Part shown: piece by piece, positions 17,274 through 25,981 of the stretch
Layout of the letters: every line of letters begins with the position of its first letter
Numbering within the stretch: the stretch's first letter is position 1
The notes under the pieces: generated by a model
Seen by the model: the letters and a program-made list of their open reading frames with translations, nothing else
The model's database searches: none
Told to the model about the DNA's origin: nothing
Program-made: the position numbers and the translations under genes
Assembly (NCBI GenBank): GCA_900299345.1
Contig: OMJM01000062.1
Coordinates: 1-64,000 of the forward strand
Reading direction: 5' to 3'
DNA: 64,000 nucleotides
From: a bacterium
GTDB lineage: Bacteria; Fibrobacterota; Fibrobacteria; UBA11236

Positions 17274-20198
17274 TCAGGGAGAGAGGCGCAGAATCTTGTG
17301 AAAAGCATCCGCGCGGAAATCCAGGATTGACCAGGAGCCCTTCATCGACTCGGGCAATGGGATTGCATAATACCCCGCATCGCGAGTTTCAGCCAACAAC
17401 GAGAAACTTTTTCCTTGGGCATCGAGAATACGTATTGAGACATAGGCGCGATTCGGCAGCCCGAAACGCAAAGACCCATCCCCCGATTTCAGGGATTGTA
17501 GGATGAAATCCCGAGGTAGTATGGCCAGTGGCTCCATGTAGAATTGCCATACCGCAGAATACGCACTGGTACCGCCGCGGTTCCGGGCGCTCACACGCCA
17601 GTAGTAAGTCGTATAGGTCGAAAGACCGGAAATCGTCCGGTTGGTAGTCGTCAAGCTGGAATCATCGATCACGGTTGTAGCGAAATTTGAATCGGTGGAT
17701 ACCTGCAAACGATAAGCCGTGGCACCCACTGAAGCATTCCATACTAGGCTGGTGACGAGTTCGCAACCACACGGTGACGGCGGACTGACCAAGGTAGGTG
17801 GCAGGGGGGTGTCAACGATGGTGGTGAATCTCCGCATTGCCGAAAAAGCGCTGGTCCCGGCGGCATTCTTGGAGTTAACTCGCCAGAAATACATCGTGTT
17901 GTTCGCCAAGGGACCGACGGCCCGAGACGTATCCGCTAGCGTAGAGTCGTTGACCAAAGTCGTGGCGAACGTCGAATCTGCGGACAATTGTACCCGGTAG
18001 GTCACTGCTCTTGCGGATGGGGACCACGTCAGGACGGCCGAAATGGAAACGTCCACGGCATTTGGTGTCGGCGATCTCAACACGGGCACCGCGGGTGGGG
18101 TGACGATCGTGACGAAAGTGCGGCGTTGGGAAAAGTTGCTGGTTCCGCCGGCATTCTTGGCGTTCACACGCCAGTAATAGCGGGTGTTGTTCGCCAAAGG
18201 ACCGACGGCTCGGGTTGTGTCCGTTGCTGTGGAATCGTTGACCAGCATCGTGGCAAACGTTGAATCGGCAGACAATTGCACCCGATAGGATACTGCGCGA
18301 TTAGACGCATTCCAGATCAATGTGGTGGAGACGGGAACATTCAGTGCGTTTTGGGCTGGCGCGATTAATGCCGGTGCGGCCGGTGTCAGAGGTGCCGTGA
18401 AAAAAGTTCGAATCGAAGAATACGCGCTGATATCCGAAGAGTTTTGCGCGCTGACACGCCAATAATAACGGGTGCTGTTGACCAATCCGACAACACGGGA
18501 CGTGTCCGTCACGGTGGAATCGTTGATCAGTAAGGTGGCAAACGTCGAATCTGCCGTGAGCTGAACCTGATACGAGGTGGCGCCTGCCGAAGCGTGCCAC
18601 GTCAACGAGGTGGAAACGGGGACATTGATTGCATTCTGGGCGGGAGAGATCAAAGTCGGCACGGCGGGAGCCAAGGAGTTAGTAGTAAAGTTCCGCGTCG
18701 GGGAATACGCGCTCGTGCCCGCTGAATTCTTCGCGTTCACTCGCCAGAAGTAACCACTATTGTTGGCCAAGGGACCAACAGCCTGGGACGTGTCAGTCAC
18801 CGTGGAATCATCGAGCAAAACCGTCGCAAAGGTTGAATCCGCGGATAACTGCACGTGATAGGAAGTGGCGCCGACAGAAGCGCTCCAAGTCAACGAAGTC
18901 GAAACAGCCACTCCGGTGGCGTTTTGGGCGGGTAACTTCAGAGCAGGAGTCAGGGGAATGGTCACATCCACACAAGCCGTTCCCACGGCGCGTTGGTAAT
19001 ACGTCTGACCGATGATATTGAGCTGACCACAGGAAAAATTGCCGTCCGTGGGACTGAACGCCGAGTCAACCGCCAAACGCGTGAGTGGAGGTGACATTTG
19101 CGGGAGCAGTGCAAATTGCTGGTCTGCTCCCGTGGCCTTGTAGTAAAACCATCCCCCAATGCCGCTATTGGCCTCGAAGATATCGATCAGATCCGATGTT
19201 TGCATGGCAATGGCATTTTCCGACATCGAAGGATTGATATTGCCGAATTCCGTGATCCAAACGGGTCGTGTGAAACCGCGATTTCCGGTGATGGTATCGA
19301 TGGCGCTGACCAGCGAATCGATTTTGGTTTGAATCTGGGATTTGGTCAACGTCGGAGCGCGATCGTCGAATGGATAAACGTGCAGCGTGATGTAATCGGG
19401 ACGTATCGAGGGACTCATGGCCGCGAAACACTGGCTGATATATTCCACCGTCCCCGGATTGAAGACACGGCTGAACAAGGTGTTCTCGACATCGGCCAAC
19501 AGCGAATCAAAACGCGCCTGCCCCAGCAGCGTCAAGGCGCCATTACTGATCAGTTGTTGCTCGAGCAATTCTCCGGTAAGGAGTTTCAAATCTTCACTGG
19601 TTTCACGCAAAAAAATGGAGCCAAAGGCCACTTTGGCTGATGAATCCTCGTCTTTGATGATATGATAGTAGCGCGAAAAAATGTCTGCGTACTGCGCCGG
19701 TGTGATGGCCGGAAAAAGGTTGGGCTCATTGCCGATTTCCCAGACGGTTCCGGTAACCTGGGGGTTCCGGGCTTTCTCGCGACGGATGGTGGTGACGATT
19801 TGCAGGCTCTCCGCCGCCGCCAACGCCGCGCCATCCGGTGAATACCAGGTGAACTGCGGCTTGGGACCGGCGTGGAGGAAATACCATGTAGCCAGATTGG
19901 TGGCGTAAGTTTGCAAGGCACTTTGAAATTGTGCGTTGGTTTGCCCGAGACCGTCGTTGCGCACATTGAGCTTGGCAACCTCGCGAACCACGCTCTGTCC
20001 CACCGGAGGATCATTGGCCGTATCCACGGACGAAAAAATCGTCCCGCTGACGGGATAATTCCCTTCCAGGGTATAATATGATACGGCAAATTTTTGGGCG
20101 AAGGCCTTGCCTCCGGTGCCTACGAAACCGAAACGCGGATCAGGAGCGGCTTGCAACAGGAGGGGCAACATCAACAAGGAAGAAAGCACGGGCCGCAT
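17274..20198 (-). CDS. Secreted glycoside-hydrolase-like protein with five FnIII repeats
   Basis: This 974-residue protein has a signal peptide (MRPVLSSLLMLPLLLQAAPD). Residues about 20-405 form a clan GH-A-like barrel: TVWEIGNEPNLFPA holds the probable acid/base Glu and PVWITEFGNINPS the probable nucleophile, with DYITLHVYPFDD between; the exact GH family cannot be assigned by eye. Then come five FnIII-type repeats of roughly 95 residues, each with TSLTW, YxVQLSADSTFAT and YYWRVNAKN. The last 80 residues (SLRFGLPNRAYVSIRILDAQGK) resemble FlgD-like or T9SS-type sorting domains. The ATG at 20198 follows a strong GGAGGTG. A role in extracellular polysaccharide degradation is inferred. Confidence 0.75.
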   Translation of the reverse strand: MRPVLSSLLMLPLLLQAAPDPRFGFVGTGGKAFAQKFAVSYYTLEGNYPVSGTIFSSVDTANDPPVGQSVVREVAKLNVRNDGLGQTNAQFQSALQTYATNLATWYFLHAGPKPQFTWYSPDGAALAAAESLQIVTTIRREKARNPQVTGTVWEIGNEPNLFPAITPAQYADIFSRYYHIIKDEDSSAKVAFGSIFLRETSEDLKLLTGELLEQQLISNGALTLLGQARFDSLLADVENTLFSRVFNPGTVEYISQCFAAMSPSIRPDYITLHVYPFDDRAPTLTKSQIQTKIDSLVSAIDTITGNRGFTRPVWITEFGNINPSMSENAIAMQTSDLIDIFEANSGIGGWFYYKATGADQQFALLPQMSPPLTRLAVDSAFSPTDGNFSCGQLNIIGQTYYQRAVGTACVDVTIPLTPALKLPAQNATGVAVSTSLTWSASVGATSYHVQLSADSTFATVLLDDSTVTDTSQAVGPLANNSGYFWRVNAKNSAGTSAYSPTRNFTTNSLAPAVPTLISPAQNAINVPVSTSLTWHASAGATSYQVQLTADSTFATLLINDSTVTDTSRVVGLVNSTRYYWRVSAQNSSDISAYSSIRTFFTAPLTPAAPALIAPAQNALNVPVSTTLIWNASNRAVSYRVQLSADSTFATMLVNDSTATDTTRAVGPLANNTRYYWRVNAKNAGGTSNFSQRRTFVTIVTPPAVPVLRSPTPNAVDVSISAVLTWSPSARAVTYRVQLSADSTFATTLVNDSTLADTSRAVGPLANNTMYFWRVNSKNAAGTSAFSAMRRFTTIVDTPLPPTLVSPPSPCGCELVTSLVWNASVGATAYRLQVSTDSNFATTVIDDSSLTTTNRTISGLSTYTTYYWRVSARNRGGTSAYSAVWQFYMEPLAILPRDFILQSLKSGDGSLRFGLPNRAYVSIRILDAQGKSFSLLAETRDAGYYAIPLPESMKGSWSILDFRADAFHKILRLSP
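17530..18960 (-). repeat. Five tandem FnIII-encoding repeats
   Basis: Five diverged direct repeats of about 285-295 bp encode the FnIII domains of the glycoside-hydrolase-like protein. Repeats 1 to 4 keep near-identical blocks such as QLSADSTFAT and GPLANN; the fifth is the most diverged. Confidence 0.85.
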
Positions 20199-20281
20199 AT
20201 CACACCTCCGGGACATTTCTGAAAAGATCGCGTTTGCTTTGGACGTGTAATTATACCGATTAGGGGACAGCGCACCCGGCC

Positions 20282-20851
20282 CTATTTTTTCATACCACTG
20301 ATTTCGAGCGCTTCGTCCACCGTCTTTACCAAGGCGATTTTCAGATTTTCAGCGGATTTCCCAGTCAAGCCGCGCGTTCCCAAGGAATTTCCATGGGGGA
20401 TTAAAAGATGTGTCATCCCGGCTGCAACCGCTGCCCGGGCCTTTTTGGAAATCCCATCAACTGCGAGAACCTCACCCGTAAGCGAAAGCTCTCCGGTAAA
20501 GGCCATCCGCGGATCCACCGGCTTCCGAATCATCGCAGAAACAAGCGCCACAAACATGGCCAGCCCGGCGGAAGGTCCTCCCTTGCGGGCGACGCCTCCT
20601 CCGGGAATATGAATGTGAACATCCGTCCTCAGAAAATCAGCCGGATCAATCCCGAACGTTCGTGCACGACTGCGGGCGAGGCTCAATGCCACCTGCGCCG
20701 AATCCCGCGCCTCCCCCACCAAATTCCCGGTGAGGATGAGTTTGCCATGACCCGAAAGCAGCAGACACTCTACTGGAGCCGCGATGGCTCCCGCGGATGT
20801 CAATGCAACGGTCTTGGCCACACCGGGAATACCATTCAAACTTGCTGCCAT
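20282..20851 (-). CDS. Stand-alone Lon proteolytic-domain (S16) protein
   Basis: This protein of about 189 residues contains only the Lon protease domain. HGKLILTGNLVGEARDSAQ aligns with the Lon block GKLTLTGQLGDVMKESAQ; the catalytic serine is in ARKGGPSAGLAMF and the catalytic lysine in LAVDGISKKARAAVAAG. No ATPase domain precedes it, so it cannot unfold substrates alone and may act with a partner or on flexible substrates. The frame is open up to a GTG at 20917, but that start lies before a strong terminator hairpin; the ATG at 20851 is preferred, with GTG 20875 possible, which would give a hydrophobic N-terminus. It lies downstream of the secreted BNR-like gene. Confidence 0.75.
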   Translation of the reverse strand: MAASLNGIPGVAKTVALTSAGAIAAPVECLLLSGHGKLILTGNLVGEARDSAQVALSLARSRARTFGIDPADFLRTDVHIHIPGGGVARKGGPSAGLAMFVALVSAMIRKPVDPRMAFTGELSLTGEVLAVDGISKKARAAVAAGMTHLLIPHGNSLGTRGLTGKSAENLKIALVKTVDEALEISGMKK

Positions 20852-20882
20852 AAGAATCGCAATGATAAAAACCACCCGACAA

Positions 20883-20909
20883 CAAAAAAGGCCGGCTTGC
20901 GGCCGGCCT
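20883..20909 (-). terminator. Intrinsic terminator after the BNR/Ycf48-like gene
   Basis: On the minus strand AGGCCGGC, a five-base loop and GCCGGCCT are followed by a run of T. It lies 26 nt after the stop at 20935 and separates that gene from the Lon-domain gene. Confidence 0.88.
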
Positions 20910-20934
20910 GAAAACACAAGGAAGCCAGAAAACG

Positions 20935-22074
20935 TCAGCGATTACCGAAAGGCACTGACGCCTGAAAAGTTCCATTTTCGAATTCTACGGCGTACACGGC
21001 GTGATGCGGTTTTCCCGAATAAAGGTGTGTTTTTCTTCCCTGCAAATCGAAAACCGTCACCACCTTGTTCTGCGCCGTAAGATACGGACGGCGCCAGCTC
21101 AGAACAGGCACCGCAGTCCCAGTCATCAAAATTTTTCCCCCGCTGCCCACAGCATAACAGGTGCTGAGACCCGTGCAATGGACACCGGTCAACGTGACCA
21201 ATCCGACTCCGGCCGTATCCACGGTTTCAACGGTCCATGTCGTACCCCCGTTGGTAGTCTTACGGATGGTGTTGGAGCCGGCCAACGCCACACCCACCCC
21301 GTATCCCGTATTGGCGTCCGGAAAGTGAATCGCCTGGAAACCATTGCTGGTTGTGGATGTGGTCTGCGTGGCCCATGTTTCCCCGGCGTCTGTTGTTTTG
21401 ATGGCCGCGCTGGTTCCGCTAAGGCCTCCCGCATAACCCGTGGTTGCGGATGTGAAGTGAATGGCGTTGTAGTTGCCCGCCGGAACGGTCTTCGCGACCC
21501 AGTTCGCTCCTCCATTGGTGGTCTTGAGCAAGGTGGTCGCATTGGCAGCAATGAAACACGTATTAACGTCCGTGCAATAAACACCATTGAGAGTATTCGT
21601 CGTTCCGCTGGTCTGGGACACCCAGTTGGTTCCGCCGTCCGTGGTCTTATAAATTGCACCACCGGCGGGGCTGAAACTGGCCCCCACGACATACGCTGTG
21701 GTGGCGCTGGCGGCGAACACAGCGCGGAATGTAACCAAGGTCATGGCCGTGGTTTTTTGCGAAGTCCAAGTCACGCCACCATCCGTGGTTTTGGTGAGCA
21801 CATCTCCTACCAGCCAGCCGGTGGAATTGGCGAAATGCATGGCCGTATACGCGTTGCCGGCCGTCACTCCCGTTGCAGGAGCCCAACTGGTCCCGCCATT
21901 AGTGGTCTTGACCACAACGTTTCCTCCGAATGCAAAACCGGTGGAGCCGCTGATGAAACGAACGCTGTTCAGAACGGTTGTGGTGCCACTTGTCAGGCCT
22001 CGCCAGTTCTGGGCCATGCCCGTGGAAACGATCGACAATAAAACGAGCACCGGCAGAATGAAACGAATCTTCAT
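20935..22074 (-). CDS. Secreted BNR/Ycf48-like beta-propeller protein
   Basis: This 379-residue protein has a signal peptide cleaved after STGMAQ. About seven repeats of the BNR/Asp-box type follow, each with xKTTNGGxxW or KTTDGGxTW and a downstream TGxxVG/CTCFIA strand, as in Ycf48-like and photosynthesis-assembly-like propellers common in secreted proteins. The final ~50 residues (VVTVFDLQGRKTHLYSGK) resemble the tails of Fibrobacterota/T9SS-exported proteins. The ligand is unknown. A GGAGGTTC site precedes the ATG, and a strong terminator follows. A perfect 20-bp palindrome lies 50 nt upstream. Confidence 0.78.
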   Translation of the reverse strand: MKIRFILPVLVLLSIVSTGMAQNWRGLTSGTTTVLNSVRFISGSTGFAFGGNVVVKTTNGGTSWAPATGVTAGNAYTAMHFANSTGWLVGDVLTKTTDGGVTWTSQKTTAMTLVTFRAVFAASATTAYVVGASFSPAGGAIYKTTDGGTNWVSQTSGTTNTLNGVYCTDVNTCFIAANATTLLKTTNGGANWVAKTVPAGNYNAIHFTSATTGYAGGLSGTSAAIKTTDAGETWATQTTSTTSNGFQAIHFPDANTGYGVGVALAGSNTIRKTTNGGTTWTVETVDTAGVGLVTLTGVHCTGLSTCYAVGSGGKILMTGTAVPVLSWRRPYLTAQNKVVTVFDLQGRKTHLYSGKPHHAVYAVEFENGTFQASVPFGNR

Positions 22075-22123
22075 GTGAACCTCCGCGATTCAGACGAAGT
22101 TAAAAGTCGAGAGGAAAACGGTC

Positions 22124-22143
22124 TGTCCCATGCGCATGGGACA
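22124..22143. promoter_or_regulatory. Perfect 20-bp palindrome, candidate operator
   Basis: TGTCCCATGCGCATGGGACA is fully self-complementary. It lies between the LuxR-type gene and the secreted BNR-like gene, in the likely promoter region of the latter. No T-run follows on either strand, so an operator is more likely than a terminator. Confidence 0.5.
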
Positions 22144-22178
22144 TGGAAATGTCTGTAATGAATCCTGACGCGGTCTTG

Positions 22179-22517
22179 TCAGGCCATCCATGCACTCAAT
22201 ACAACAAAAAATTCTGGGTCGAAAAATTCTTCCCACTCAAAAACCCGCCCCACTTCGTTGACTGCGACCAAAAACAGGAGCATCCCCTTTCCATACAACT
22301 TCCAGGCTGCCTCGGTTTTAGATCGAACTCCAAGCTTGCGATATATCCTTTTGACGTGGGTCTGTACGGTTCCCATGCCGACGCCAAGCTTCGAAGCGAC
22401 GAATGCATAAGACCTGCCCATCGCGAGCAAATGCATCACGCGACTTTCGGCCTGGTACAGGACGGAAAAATTTCCGCCGCCATCAACGACCTCAGAACAC
22501 AAATCGGGATTTTTCAT
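22179..22517 (-). CDS. Small LuxR-type (GerE) HTH regulator
   Basis: This protein of about 112 residues consists mainly of a GerE/LuxR DNA-binding domain. ESRVMHLLAMGRSYAFVASKL is the first half, and VGMGTVQTHVKRIYRKLGVRSKTEAAW the recognition helix region (residues about 25-75). No receiver or autoinducer domain is present, so it is an orphan HTH protein. The ATG at 22517 is chosen; a TTG at 22595 would extend it but lies inside a 15-bp inverted repeat that looks like a control site. Palindromes flank the gene on both sides. Confidence 0.7.
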   Translation of the reverse strand: MKNPDLCSEVVDGGGNFSVLYQAESRVMHLLAMGRSYAFVASKLGVGMGTVQTHVKRIYRKLGVRSKTEAAWKLYGKGMLLFLVAVNEVGRVFEWEEFFDPEFFVVLSAWMA

Positions 22518-22584
22518 ACGATGCGACGTCAAAAAACTGCGTCTCCTCAGGATTTTTTGCAATGCTGTAACGCTATAATCACGA

Positions 22585-22599
22585 CCTTTTGTCAAAAGG
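22585..22599. promoter_or_regulatory. 15-bp inverted repeat upstream of the LuxR-type gene
   Basis: CCTTTTG and CAAAAGG are separated by one base. It lies about 70 nt before the preferred start of the regulator and could be an autoregulatory operator. Confidence 0.4.
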
Positions 22600-22628
22600 A
22601 AGTGCGGAATTTGGAAGTCTAGGGGGAA

Positions 22629-23888
22629 TTAAGCCGTTTTCTTTTTGGGAGTCTTCCGCAGAACGAGCAACGGTTCCTGGCCCCGCTCCACCGTTTCGCG
22701 CGTGATCAGGCATTCCGCCACATCGCCACGTGAAGGCATGCTGTACATAAAAGGCATCAGCACATTTTCCATCACGGCACGCAAACCACGCGCGCCGGTC
22801 TTGCGGCGAATCGCGAGATCCACGATGGCGGTCAGCGCTTCGGGCTGGAATTTCAGAGCGATTCCGTCCATGTCGAACAGTTTGGTGTACTGCTTTACCA
22901 GCGCATTGCGTGGTTCGGTCAGCACGCGCAGCATGGCTTCGCGCGAAAGCTCTTCCAACACCGCCAGCACAGGCACACGGCCTACGAGTTCAGGAATCAG
23001 ACCGAACTGAATCAGATCGTCAGGTTCGCACTGGCGCAGGACAAGTCCGGTGTCACGTTCCTTTCGGGATTTGATGGACGCGGTAAAACCCATACCACTC
23101 TCGCGAGTGCGACGTTCAACGATCTTATCGAGCCCTTCAAAGGCACCACCGCAGATGAACAGGATATTGCGCGTGTTGATCTGAATCAGGTTTTGTTCCG
23201 GATGTTTGCGGCCACCCTTAGGAGGAACCGCCGCCAGCGTACCTTCCAGCAATTTCAACAACCCTTGTTGCACACCCTCACCGGATACATCGCGAGTGAT
23301 GGAAGGATTCGCGCTCTTGCGTGAAATCTTGTCCACCTCGTCCACATAGACAATACCCTTCTCCGCTTGTTCGACGTCGTAATCCGCGGCTTGCAGCAAG
23401 CGCACCACGATGTTCTCCACGTCCTCACCGACATAGCCCGCCTCTGTGAGGATGGTCGCATCCACGATGGTGAAAGGAACTTTCAAGAACTTCGCAATGG
23501 TCTGCGCCAGCAAGGTCTTTCCTGAACCCGTGGGACCGAGGAACAATACGTTGGACTTTTCGATCTCGACGCCATCCGAACCTTTTTTCTGGGAAATACG
23601 CTTGTAATGGTTGTACACCGCCACCGCCAAGGCTGTCTTGGCGGCATCCTGTCCAATCACGTATTCGTCGAGATGGCTTTTGATTTCCGACGGCACGGGA
23701 AGCGCGGAGGATGCTCCCGCCTCCGCGGGTTTGCGTCCTTCGTCTGCGAGAATCTCATTGCACATTGCCACACATTCATCGCAAATGTGCACGGACGGCC
23801 CGGTGATGAGCTTGCGCACCAGTTCCGCGTTCTTGCCGCAGAAGGAACAACGGGGCGCGTTGTGAGTACCACCCACGGGACGGTTCAT
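22629..23888 (-). CDS. clpX: ATP-dependent Clp protease ATP-binding subunit ClpX
   Basis: ClpX unfolds tagged substrates and feeds them to ClpP. The 419-residue protein has the N-terminal zinc-binding domain ([14 protein letters not shown] ... [12 protein letters not shown]), Walker [19 protein letters not shown], Walker B in [14 protein letters not shown], the arginine-rich [11 protein letters not shown] region and the C-terminal [16 protein letters not shown] sensor block. The ClpP-contact loop lies near [12 protein letters not shown] family positions but was not scored. It starts 4 nt after the clpP stop, so the two are co-transcribed. Confidence 0.98.
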   Translation of the reverse strand: MNRPVGGTHNAPRCSFCGKNAELVRKLITGPSVHICDECVAMCNEILADEGRKPAEAGASSALPVPSEIKSHLDEYVIGQDAAKTALAVAVYNHYKRISQKKGSDGVEIEKSNVLFLGPTGSGKTLLAQTIAKFLKVPFTIVDATILTEAGYVGEDVENIVVRLLQAADYDVEQAEKGIVYVDEVDKISRKSANPSITRDVSGEGVQQGLLKLLEGTLAAVPPKGGRKHPEQNLIQINTRNILFICGGAFEGLDKIVERRTRESGMGFTASIKSRKERDTGLVLRQCEPDDLIQFGLIPELVGRVPVLAVLEELSREAMLRVLTEPRNALVKQYTKLFDMDGIALKFQPEALTAIVDLAIRRKTGARGLRAVMENVLMPFMYSMPSRGDVAECLITRETVERGQEPLLVLRKTPKKKTA

Positions 23889-23892
23889 AAAA

Positions 23893-24492
23893 TCAGTCGG
23901 CCTTCTTCTTGCGATTACCAGGATTGAAAATCTGATCCACCACGCCGTAGGCCACGGCGTCTTCCGCGCTCATGTACAGATCGCGATCCGTATCCTTGTC
24001 GACCTGCTCGATGGTCTTGCCCGTGCACTCGGCGAGAATCTTGTTCAACTCGCGCTTGGTCTTGACGATTTCCTTGGCATGGATCTGAATGTCGCTGGAT
24101 TGGCCGCCCGCGCCGCCACTGGGCTGGTGCAACATCACCTTGCCGTGGGGCAGGATGTAGCGCTTGCCCTTGGTGCCTGCGGCGAGCAACAACGCACCCA
24201 TGCTGTAGGCCGAACCCACGCAGATGGTCTGGACGTCGGGCTTCACGTATTTGATCACGTCGTAAATCGCAAGGCCGGCGGTGACCACACCACCCGGGGA
24301 ATTGATGTACACGAGGATGTCCTTGTCCGGATCCTCGTATTCCAGAAAGAGCATCTGCGCGACGATGGTGTTGGCCACCACGTCGTTGATCTCATATCCG
24401 AGAAAAATGATCCGCTCCTTGAGGAGGCGGGAGTAGATGTCGTAAACCCGTTCGGTGCGTCCGGTGGTTTCTATGACGGTAGGGATGTACAT
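23893..24492 (-). CDS. clpP: ATP-dependent Clp protease proteolytic subunit
   Basis: This 199-residue serine protease forms the tetradecameric chamber used with ClpX. The catalytic serine is in [16 protein letters not shown], the histidine in [10 protein letters not shown], and the aspartate in [11 protein letters not shown]. The ATG at 24492 ([12 protein letters not shown]) follows GAGG with good spacing; the longer frame adds 12 residues without support. A -10-like TATATTG lies about 25 nt upstream, just after the tig terminator-like hairpin. Confidence 0.98.
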   Translation of the reverse strand: MYIPTVIETTGRTERVYDIYSRLLKERIIFLGYEINDVVANTIVAQMLFLEYEDPDKDILVYINSPGGVVTAGLAIYDVIKYVKPDVQTICVGSAYSMGALLLAAGTKGKRYILPHGKVMLHQPSGGAGGQSSDIQIHAKEIVKTKRELNKILAECTGKTIEQVDKDTDRDLYMSAEDAVAYGVVDQIFNPGNRKKKAD

Positions 24493-24514
24493 GGATTCCT
24501 CGAAGTTTGAACGA

Positions 24515-24526
24515 GTCAATATACCC
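24515..24526 (-). promoter_or_regulatory. Candidate -10 element of clpP (GGGTATATTGAC)
   Basis: Read on the minus strand, GGGTATATTGAC lies 23 nt before the clpP ATG. It overlaps the 3' arm of the hairpin at 24522-24542 and matches the recurrent -10 pattern in this window. Confidence 0.45.
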
Positions 24527-24542
24527 AAACTTGCGTTGGGTA
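24522..24542 (-). terminator. Hairpin after tig
   Basis: TACCCAAC, loop GCAA, and GTTTGGGTA on the minus strand pair with one bulged base. It lies about 40 nt past the tig stop and runs directly into the clpP -10 candidate, with only a weak U-tract. Confidence 0.45.
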
Positions 24543-24581
24543 ATCAGTGCACAAGCCGTTCCGTTTTGCGACGTTAGGGGC

Positions 24582-25820
24582 TTAGGCCGGCGTGAATCCT
24601 ATGATAAGATCCAGCGTCTTCTCGGCCTTCACCTCTTCGCGGAGATCCATGATACGGCCGTTCTTGCGCAGGTTGGCCTTCAGGCTTTCGAAGTCCGTGC
24701 CATAGCGCATCGCCAGACCGCGGATGCGAAGATCGACTTCTTCCTGAGTCGGCTTCACATTCTCTTTCTGGGCAATGGCGTCAAGCAGGCGCCAACGGCG
24801 GATCTGCATCTCGCCTTCACGCTCCAGATCGCTGTGATCGTGATCATGGCCTTCTCCATCTTTGTGATGGTGGCCCATCTCCTCAAGGCGGTGATGGACA
24901 TAGTTGTGAACACGGGCCTTGGGAATCTGTAATGGATGCGAATCCAACAAACGGCGGGTGGCTTCCTCCCATGCGGCTTCACGGGCCTGACGCGTCGCCG
25001 ATTCTTCCATGCGCGCCTTGACCTGTGTTTTCATGTCTTCGACGTTTTCATAGCCAACGCTCTTGGCAAACGCGTCATCCACATCGGGAAGTTTCACTTC
25101 CAGCACCTGCTCGATTAAGAGGTTGTAGGATGAAGTCTGGTTTGCGAGAGAAGGGTTCGGATAATCCGCCGGGAAGGTGAAAGAAACTTCCTTGGTTTCG
25201 CCGGCCTTCACTCCGATCAAGGCTTTATCAAGTTCGGGAATACTGCCCTTGCCCAGTTCCGCGCGGAACACAGGATATTGCGGCAATGGTTGATCCTGTC
25301 CACCGATTTGAATCTTCTGATAGCGCGAAGCGACCACGTCGCCGGTTTGCGCGGCACGCTCCACCGGAGCTTCCTGCGCGATCTGACGGCGGATGTCCTG
25401 AATACTGGCTTCGACCGCGGCGGCGTCGATGGTCGGCGGGTTGAGTGGAATGTTGAAACGGTAATCCTTCAGTTCCACCGGAGGGTCAACTTCGATCAAC
25501 ACCTTCACGAACACGGGCTTGCCGTACTCATTGTCGAGCTTTTCCACTTTTCCGGGCCCGACGGGTTCGATGCTGTTCTGCTTGCAAGCTTCCTTGACCG
25601 CCTCGTCCACCAAAGTTTCCAAAGACTCCGCAGAGATGGGTTCCTTATAGCGGGTGGCGATCACCTGCTTGGGCACGTTGCCGGGACGGAATCCATTGAC
25701 ACGGATCTCGCGGCTGTACTTCTTGACTTTGTCGTCGAAAATCCGATCGAGGCGCTCGCGGGGAACTTCGATTTCGAGGACGCGCTCCGTGGCGCTGGGC
25801 TGGCTGACCGTGGCTTTCAC
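24582..25820 (-). CDS. tig: Trigger factor (ribosome-associated chaperone / PPIase)
   Basis: Trigger factor binds nascent chains at the ribosome exit. The 412-residue protein has the N-terminal ribosome-binding domain with the signature-like NGFRPGNVPKQVI, the FKBP-like middle domain, here weakly conserved (AAQTGDVVASRYQKI ... GETKEVSFTFPADYP), and a helical C-domain containing a His-rich loop (GHHHKDGEGHDHDHSD) near residue 330. The usual PPIase aromatic residues are not obvious. The His-rich loop could bind metal. It lies just after tRNA-Leu and before clpP-clpX, the usual bacterial order. Confidence 0.95.
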   Translation of the reverse strand: MKATVSQPSATERVLEIEVPRERLDRIFDDKVKKYSREIRVNGFRPGNVPKQVIATRYKEPISAESLETLVDEAVKEACKQNSIEPVGPGKVEKLDNEYGKPVFVKVLIEVDPPVELKDYRFNIPLNPPTIDAAAVEASIQDIRRQIAQEAPVERAAQTGDVVASRYQKIQIGGQDQPLPQYPVFRAELGKGSIPELDKALIGVKAGETKEVSFTFPADYPNPSLANQTSSYNLLIEQVLEVKLPDVDDAFAKSVGYENVEDMKTQVKARMEESATRQAREAAWEEATRRLLDSHPLQIPKARVHNYVHHRLEEMGHHHKDGEGHDHDHSDLEREGEMQIRRWRLLDAIAQKENVKPTQEEVDLRIRGLAMRYGTDFESLKANLRKNGRIMDLREEVKAEKTLDLIIGFTPA

Positions 25821-25858
25821 TTGAACACCTTTCTTTAAAACTTCAGGCGCGGAATGTC

Positions 25859-25941
25859 TGGTGCAAAGGGGGGGATTTGAACCCCCACACCGAAGTACCG
25901 GATTCTAAGTCCGGCGCGTCTACCAATTCCGCCACCTTCGC
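25859..25941 (-). tRNA. tRNA-Leu (anticodon TAG)
   Basis: On the minus strand the acceptor arm GCGAAGG pairs with CCTTTGC (one G-U), followed by discriminator A and an encoded CCA. The anticodon stem CCGGA/TCCGG encloses the loop CTTAGAA, giving anticodon TAG. The T-arm GGGGGTTCAAATCCCCC is perfect, and the extended variable arm is class II, as expected for leucine. Confidence 0.96.
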
Positions 25942-25946
25942 ATGGG

Positions 25947-25959
25947 GAGGGAAATATAC
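25947..25959 (-). promoter_or_regulatory. Candidate -10 element of tRNA-Leu (GGTATATTTCCC)
   Basis: GGTATATTTCCC on the minus strand ends about 6 nt before the mature 5' end of the tRNA. It abuts the rng hairpin at 25958-25976. Confidence 0.5.
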
Positions 25960-25976
25960 CCACCGAGGGGGTGGGT
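25958..25976 (-). terminator. Hairpin after rng
   Basis: ACCCACC and GGTGGGT pair perfectly around a five-base loop, 6 nt after the rng stop. The following bases (ATATTTCC on the minus strand) are U-rich and also form the tRNA-Leu -10 candidate. Confidence 0.6.
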
Positions 25977-25981
25977 GTTAA

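Noticed and set aside
17530..18960. Tandem repeats as a possible CRISPR array
   Set aside because: The 290-bp units are in frame and encode FnIII domains; there are no short repeats with spacers.
22518..22595. An N-terminal extension of the LuxR-type protein from TTG 22595
   Set aside because: The TTG lies within a 15-bp inverted repeat, lacks a convincing ribosome-binding site, and adds no recognisable sequence.
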